Of a stretch of 64,000 nucleotides of DNA, positions 62,490 through 64,000 are shown piece after piece. Every line of letters begins with the position of its first letter. Position 1 is the first letter of the stretch. The stretch spans positions 420,166,257 to 420,230,256 of the forward strand of contig NC_081415.1 in the NCBI RefSeq assembly GCF_030272615.1. Direction: 5' to 3'. The notes under the pieces were generated by a model that was not told the DNA's origin, searched no databases, and worked only from the letters and a program-made list of their open reading frames with translations. The DNA is from Cryptomeria japonica (lineage: Eukaryota > Streptophyta > Pinopsida > Cupressales > Cupressaceae). A program made the translations under genes and the position numbers.

Positions 62490-63257
62490 GTTTTCCCTCA
62501 TGTTGCGTGGGGTATATGGAAGGAGCATAACAACCGCATTTCCAGGGAGGCCTACCTTCAGCCTGATATTGTTTTTAGAAAAATCAATCGGGCTATTAAT
62601 GATAACCTTTCTATTTTGAACCCAAGGCCTAGCCCCCATAACAGATTGGTTTGTAATGACTATGAGCTCAGGGCTGCCAAGGCTTGGGAGGTGCAAATTG
62701 ATATTTCTTTGGCTCTGAAGACTAACCCTAAGAAAAGGATCATCCAAGCTTGGAGAAGGCCCCCGCAGGGCTGGGTCAAAATTAATTTTGATGGGGCAGC
62801 CAAAGGTAACCCTGGGCCAGCTGGCTGTGGGGGAGTGTTGAGAGATCATAATGGTATGTTAATTTCAGTGGTGGCGCTCCCCTTGGGAACTCAGTCTAAC
62901 CACCTTGCTGAAGCCATTGGGGCCTTCCAAGGTCTTAATCATACTAGGCAACATAACTTCAAACATGTCTGGATTGAGGGTGATTCCAAAAACATTATAC
63001 ATTATCTCAAAGGTATTTCTAGGCCATCTTGGAATGTGGAAGTATGGATAAACAAAGCTGGGGAAATCATTAATTCTTTTGAAAATTGTATTATTTCTCA
63101 TATTTATAGGGAGTCCAATGTTGTTGCCGACTACCTTGCTAACAAAGAGGTCAGTAGCACTAGTCAAGTGACATGGACCAATGAAGACAGGGGGGATACC
63201 GAGCTCTACATGCTTATCCGTCATGACAGAATTCGAGGCAGTAAGGACAATGAGTAA
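62490..63257 (+). CDS. 5'-truncated LINE ORF2 tail with open RNase H domain
   Basis: Open from about 62490 (VAWGIWKEHNNRI) to TAA 63255-63257, with no internal stop. The RNase H type I core has all acidic positions: NFDGAAKGNPGPAG (first Asp), HLAEAIGAF (Glu), WIEGDSKNIIHYL (second Asp) and YRESNVVADYLANKE (last Asp). In plant L1 LINEs this domain sits at the ORF2 C-terminus and degrades the RNA strand. EN and RT are missing, so it cannot act as a LINE on its own. Its intact frame contrasts with the other LINE pieces and suggests a younger insertion. Confidence 0.85.
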   Translation, partial: VFPHVAWGIWKEHNNRISREAYLQPDIVFRKINRAINDNLSILNPRPSPHNRLVCNDYELRAAKAWEVQIDISLALKTNPKKRIIQAWRRPPQGWVKINFDGAAKGNPGPAGCGGVLRDHNGMLISVVALPLGTQSNHLAEAIGAFQGLNHTRQHNFKHVWIEGDSKNIIHYLKGISRPSWNVEVWINKAGEIINSFENCIISHIYRESNVVADYLANKEVSSTSQVTWTNEDRGDTELYMLIRHDRIRGSKDNE

Positions 63258-63404
63258 TACTACTTTTATTACTAGTGGTGACTCTAGAAAGATCGCTACA
63301 GGCGATGTAATTATTGTGCCATTATTTCGCACGCTTTGTGGGTTGATATCTCTTCTGTTCGGACCTCTCTTTTCAGAGTGCTTGTTGTGATTTCTCTGAG
63401 CATT

Positions 63405-64000
63405 ATGGGGAGAGCTAGGAAGCGGGTTGAGCCTCTAAGTTGTGAGCAGCTGAAGAAGAACCATAAAATTTGGAGGCTTCTTGTGAAAGGGGGTGTTACT
63501 CCCTTCATTGAGAAAATGCAGGGGGTTAACAAGGATGTTCTTGCTTATTTTGATAGGCGTTGGAAGGATGGCACCATTACTCTGCATGGGCGCAACATAA
63601 CGGTGGATGAGAATTTGAAAGCTGAAGCTACGGGTCTTTCCTCTGACGGCATGAAATACTACATAGATAGGAATTACACGGAGACTACGGTGCAGAATTT
63701 TCCGAAATCTGAAAAGGAAAGGGGGAAGTTGGTGAAGAAGACTGCCGGCTTTAATGACATCAATGTTCTCAATGACATTTGGGGCCCAACTCCTTAAGGT
63801 ACTCATGGATTACTTTACTCTTGATGGGCGTTTTACTAGGGTTTATGGCCACCATTTTGTTCTGTTAAACCATTTCTGCCATAATGTTGGGGTTTCTTTT
63901 CCTTTTTTCTTGATGTCCTCTCTTCGAGCTAGCTTCAGAGTTCATAGGAAGAATCTAGCCAAGTACCCTATCCTTCTTGAAGGGTTGCTTGTGTTAATTG
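63405..64000 (+). pseudogene. Unknown conserved-looking ORF after the LINE tail, one frameshift, runs off window
   Basis: ATG 63405 (MGRARKRVEPLSCEQLKKNH) reads open to TAA 63795-63797. One base later the next frame reads KVLMDYFTLDGRFTRVYGHH and stays open to the window end. An extra T in the CCTTAAGG at 63792-63799 would explain both, so this is one protein with a single-base indel. It is basic at the start, with WKDGTITLHGRNITVDE and EATGLSSDGMKYY. The pattern reminds me of retroelement-linked hypothetical proteins common in conifers, but I cannot name the family. It may belong to the LINE or to a separate element. Confidence 0.5.

Noticed and set aside
59588-62490. Sm-like exon of the ataxin-2 homologue
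   Set aside because: Searched by eye on the minus strand for the expected Sm and pre-LsmAD motifs (WVPDE, LVQVIAKD types); none found.
62262-62849. 195-codon minus-strand frame
   Set aside because: Antisense shadow of the gag/RNase H sequence; no domain on the minus strand.
62865-63332. 155-codon minus-strand frame
   Set aside because: Antisense of the intact RNase H domain.
1-64000. CRISPR arrays, tRNA, rRNA, operons, phage genes
   Set aside because: None seen; tandem repeats here have long units without spacer structure, and the window is nuclear plant DNA.

Overview
The window looks like a piece of a large, repeat-choked seed-plant genome, most likely a conifer or other gymnosperm. The evidence is one nuclear gene with introns of about 8, 9, 13 and 23 kb, many decayed plant retrotransposons and DNA transposons, AT-rich spacers, and no bacterial-type gene layout. 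The species cannot be told from the sequence.

Backbone of the window: twelve exons on the minus strand, between 59587 and 3397, join in consistent splice phase into the C-terminal ~650 residues of a plant ataxin-2 homologue (CID3/CID4 type, poly(A)-binding-protein interacting). They encode the LsmAD domain, a split PAM2 region and a long Gln/Pro-rich tail with the stop codon. The Sm-like N-terminal exons lie upstream, beyond base 64000. Coding sequence is about 3.5% of the 56-kb span.

The introns are filled with mobile elements. Intron 3669-16334 holds a Copia-type element with PBS and PPT, a minus-strand Ty3/gypsy gag-protease remnant split by a small TIR element, a Copia RT fragment and a hairpin element. 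Intron 16426-25152 holds a decayed LINE, a complex ~0.8-kb repeat, a hammerhead-like motif and a CpG-rich palindromic block. The 23-kb intron 25570-48800 holds a hAT-like MITE with perfect TSD, a nearly full-length plant L1 LINE, a second LINE whose RNase H is interrupted by a 5.2-kb element, another MITE and a Copia fragment. Intron 50939-58818 holds a hAT transposase pseudogene, a second hammerhead-like motif and a tandem duplication. The upstream side (59588-64000) holds a gag remnant, a LINE RNase H piece with an open frame and an unknown open frame running off the window.

The most unusual item is 36760-41957: TG...CA termini, ~720-740 bp terminal repeats in INVERTED orientation, a perfect 5-bp target duplication (TGATT), and one long decayed minus-strand ORF (~1,120 codons) of unrecognised family starting about 10 nt inside one repeat. 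Taking the element out restores a continuous RNase H reading frame, so it inserted as a unit. It may be an LTR-derived element with inverted LTRs or a new long-TIR integrase-mobilised family.
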